Source of the DNA: Rhodococcus sp. 14-1411-2a
GTDB lineage: Bacteria > Actinomycetota > Actinomycetes > Mycobacteriales > Mycobacteriaceae
DNA length: 64,000 bases
NCBI RefSeq assembly: GCF_002259485.1
Contig: NZ_NPGA01000019.1
Location: forward strand, 248,001 to 312,000
Direction: 5' to 3'
The translations under genes and the position numbers were made by a program. Within the stretch, counting starts at the first letter, position 1. The number at the start of each line of letters is the position of its first letter. The notes under the pieces were generated by a model, which saw only the letters and a list, made by a program, of their open reading frames with translations, did no database searches and was not told the DNA's origin. Below, one piece after another: positions 62,763 to 64,000 of this stretch.

Positions 62763-64000
62763 ATGGTGCGTCCTCCGACCTCCAGATCCGTCGTTCCCGG
62801 ACCGGGCCGTCTCGGCCTCGTCGAAGAAACTGCGCCGTCCGACCTGCGCACCCTCGGTTGGACGGGGGAGGAAAGCCTCGAGCTGCTGTGGTCGCTCTCC
62901 CGTGCGCCCAACGCGGACCTCGCACTGCGGACCCTGGTGCGGATGTACGAAGTGCTCGGTGCCGGGTGGGCCGAGTTCGACTCTGCACTGCGCACCGACA
63001 AGGGCTTCCGCGGACGCATCCTCGGTCTCGTCGGGGCTTCGAGTGCGCTCGCCGATCATCTGGTTGCCGACGACAGCACCTGGCGTCTGCTGCTGACCAA
63101 GGAAGGTCAGAGCAGCGGAGTCTCGGCGAAGATCGAGTTACCCACCAAAGCCACCCTGGTCGCGGAACTGCTCGAGGCCGTCGGGGCCGAACCCGAGACC
63201 GGCCCCAATGCCGCACCGGACCTGTACCGCGCGACCGTCACAGGACCGCCCGCGGTGATCGCGCTGCGCAAGAAGTACCGCGACCAGATCATGGTGCTGG
63301 CGGCATACGACCTCGCCGCGACCGTCGAGAACGAACCCGTCCTGCCGTACACGGTGGTCGGGTCGCAACTGTCCGACATGGCCGACGCTGCGCTCACCGC
63401 TGCACTGGCGGTGGCGGTGGCCACCGTGTGCCCGGACGCTCCGTGTCCGACGCGTCTGGCCGTCGTCGCGATGGGCAAATGCGGTGCGCGCGAACTCAAT
63501 TACGTCTCCGACGTCGATGTCGTGTTCGTCGCCGAGCCCGCCGACTCGCAGGCGAGCCGCATCGCCGGTGAGATGATGCGCATCGGATCCTCGGCGTTCT
63601 TCGAGGTGGACGCGGCGCTGCGGCCGGAGGGCAAACGCGGCGAGCTGGTCCGCACCTTGGATTCGCATGTTGCCTACTACAAGCGCTGGGCCAAGACCTG
63701 GGAGTTCCAGGCTCTGCTCAAAGCCCGCCCGATGACCGGCGACATCGCGCTCGGCAACGATTACGTCGACGCGGTCAACCCGATGGTGTGGTTGGCCAGC
63801 CAGCGCGAGGACTTCGTGCCCGAGGTGCGCGCGATGCGGCGTCGCGTCGAGGAAATGGTGCCGCCGGAGCTCCGCGAGCGCGAGATCAAACTCGGACGCG
63901 GCAGCCTGCGGGACGTCGAATTCGCCGTCCAGCTCCTGCAATTGGTGCACGGTCGAACCGACGAGTCGCTGCGCGTTCTCGGCACGACCGATGCACTGAC
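62763..64000 (+). CDS. glnE: Glutamine-synthetase adenylyltransferase GlnE, N-terminal part (partial)
   Basis: Bifunctional enzyme that adds and removes AMP from glutamine synthetase. The first about 412 codons are visible; the frame is still open at the window end. The nucleotidyltransferase motif [20 protein letters not shown] and the following [12 protein letters not shown] are at about residues 236-265, then [20 protein letters not shown] and [20 protein letters not shown]. Start is the ATG at 62763 ([10 protein letters not shown]). Its order after glnA2 matches M. tuberculosis. The second catalytic half lies outside. Confidence 0.95.
   Translation, partial: MVRPPTSRSVVPGPGRLGLVEETAPSDLRTLGWTGEESLELLWSLSRAPNADLALRTLVRMYEVLGAGWAEFDSALRTDKGFRGRILGLVGASSALADHLVADDSTWRLLLTKEGQSSGVSAKIELPTKATLVAELLEAVGAEPETGPNAAPDLYRATVTGPPAVIALRKKYRDQIMVLAAYDLAATVENEPVLPYTVVGSQLSDMADAALTAALAVAVATVCPDAPCPTRLAVVAMGKCGARELNYVSDVDVVFVAEPADSQASRIAGEMMRIGSSAFFEVDAALRPEGKRGELVRTLDSHVAYYKRWAKTWEFQALLKARPMTGDIALGNDYVDAVNPMVWLASQREDFVPEVRAMRRRVEEMVPPELREREIKLGRGSLRDVEFAVQLLQLVHGRTDESLRVLGTTDAL

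Overview
The window is high-GC actinobacterial chromosome, best matched to a mycolic-acid producer of the Rhodococcus/Rhodococcoides type (order Mycobacteriales). The grounds are a fabD-acpM-kasA-accD6 fatty-acid synthase II cluster next to mabR and aceE, many GTG/TTG starts with GTGA overlaps, and gene order recalled from Mycobacterium tuberculosis: dnaG / small YtxH-like gene / tRNA-Asn at one end; then accD6-kasA-acpM-fabD-mabR-aceE / DUF3052 / ahpE; cobD / SURF1 / ptpA / HAD phosphatase / cobC / Nif3 / Zn-ribbon / RNase H-phosphatase; panB / TAP-like hydrolase / glnA2 / glnE. Assignment to species is not possible from sequence reading alone.

Layout. 1-0.75 kb: end of dnaG, YtxH-like protein, tRNA-Asn and its terminator. 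1-3.1 kb: a gamma-butyrolactone signalling pair (AfsA-type synthase and convergent TetR/ScbR-type receptor) with a NUDIX hydrolase. 3.1-6.1 kb: DHA2 efflux pump, GAF-ANTAR regulator, universal stress protein. 6.2-9 kb: a tightly overlapping operon of Tat-exported metallophosphoesterase, lipoprotein and membrane protein. 9-15.5 kb: diguanylate cyclase, hexapeptide carbonic-anhydrase-like protein, tRNA-Met, molybdopterin oxidoreductase, serine hydrolase, DUF3145, cold-shock protein. 15.6-24.2 kb: minus-strand lipid block accD6, kasA, acpM, fabD, mabR, then aceE. kasB, which lies between kasA and accD6 in M. tuberculosis, is absent here. 24.4-25.4 kb: DUF3052 and ahpE.

25.49-33.13 kb is a mobile element inserted in tRNA-Val(TAC). 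It is bounded by 44-bp perfect direct repeats of the tRNA 3' half and carries 23-bp direct repeats just inside both ends (probable integrase arm sites). It encodes a tyrosine integrase, an AlpA/Xis-like protein, a D5/P4-type SF3 helicase, a small protein resembling phage terminase small subunits, and several coupled genes of unknown function. It has no capsid, tail, large terminase or conjugation gene. It therefore looks like a compact (about 7.6 kb) phage satellite or stripped integrative element, and it is the most likely undescribed system in the window.

33.2-42 kb is accessory chromosome: nitroreductase, MHS-family transporter, FAD amine-oxidase-like protein, amino-acid permease, iron alcohol dehydrogenase, mmsA-type dehydrogenase with divergent LysR. 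42-49.4 kb holds cobalamin-linked and phosphatase genes (cobD, SURF1, ptpA, HAD, cobC, Nif3, Zn-ribbon protein, RNase H-phosphatase fusion). 49.4-53.2 kb is small accessory cargo: Uma2 nuclease, SDR with divergent MerR and a textbook 19-bp-spacer operator, ArsB-like permease, DUF1697. 53.28-53.73 kb is the RNase P RNA gene. 53.8-64 kb: SPOR-like small protein, RNB ribonuclease, proline iminopeptidase, lipoprotein, panB, nadE, TAP-like exported hydrolase, glnA2 and the start of glnE, which runs off the window.
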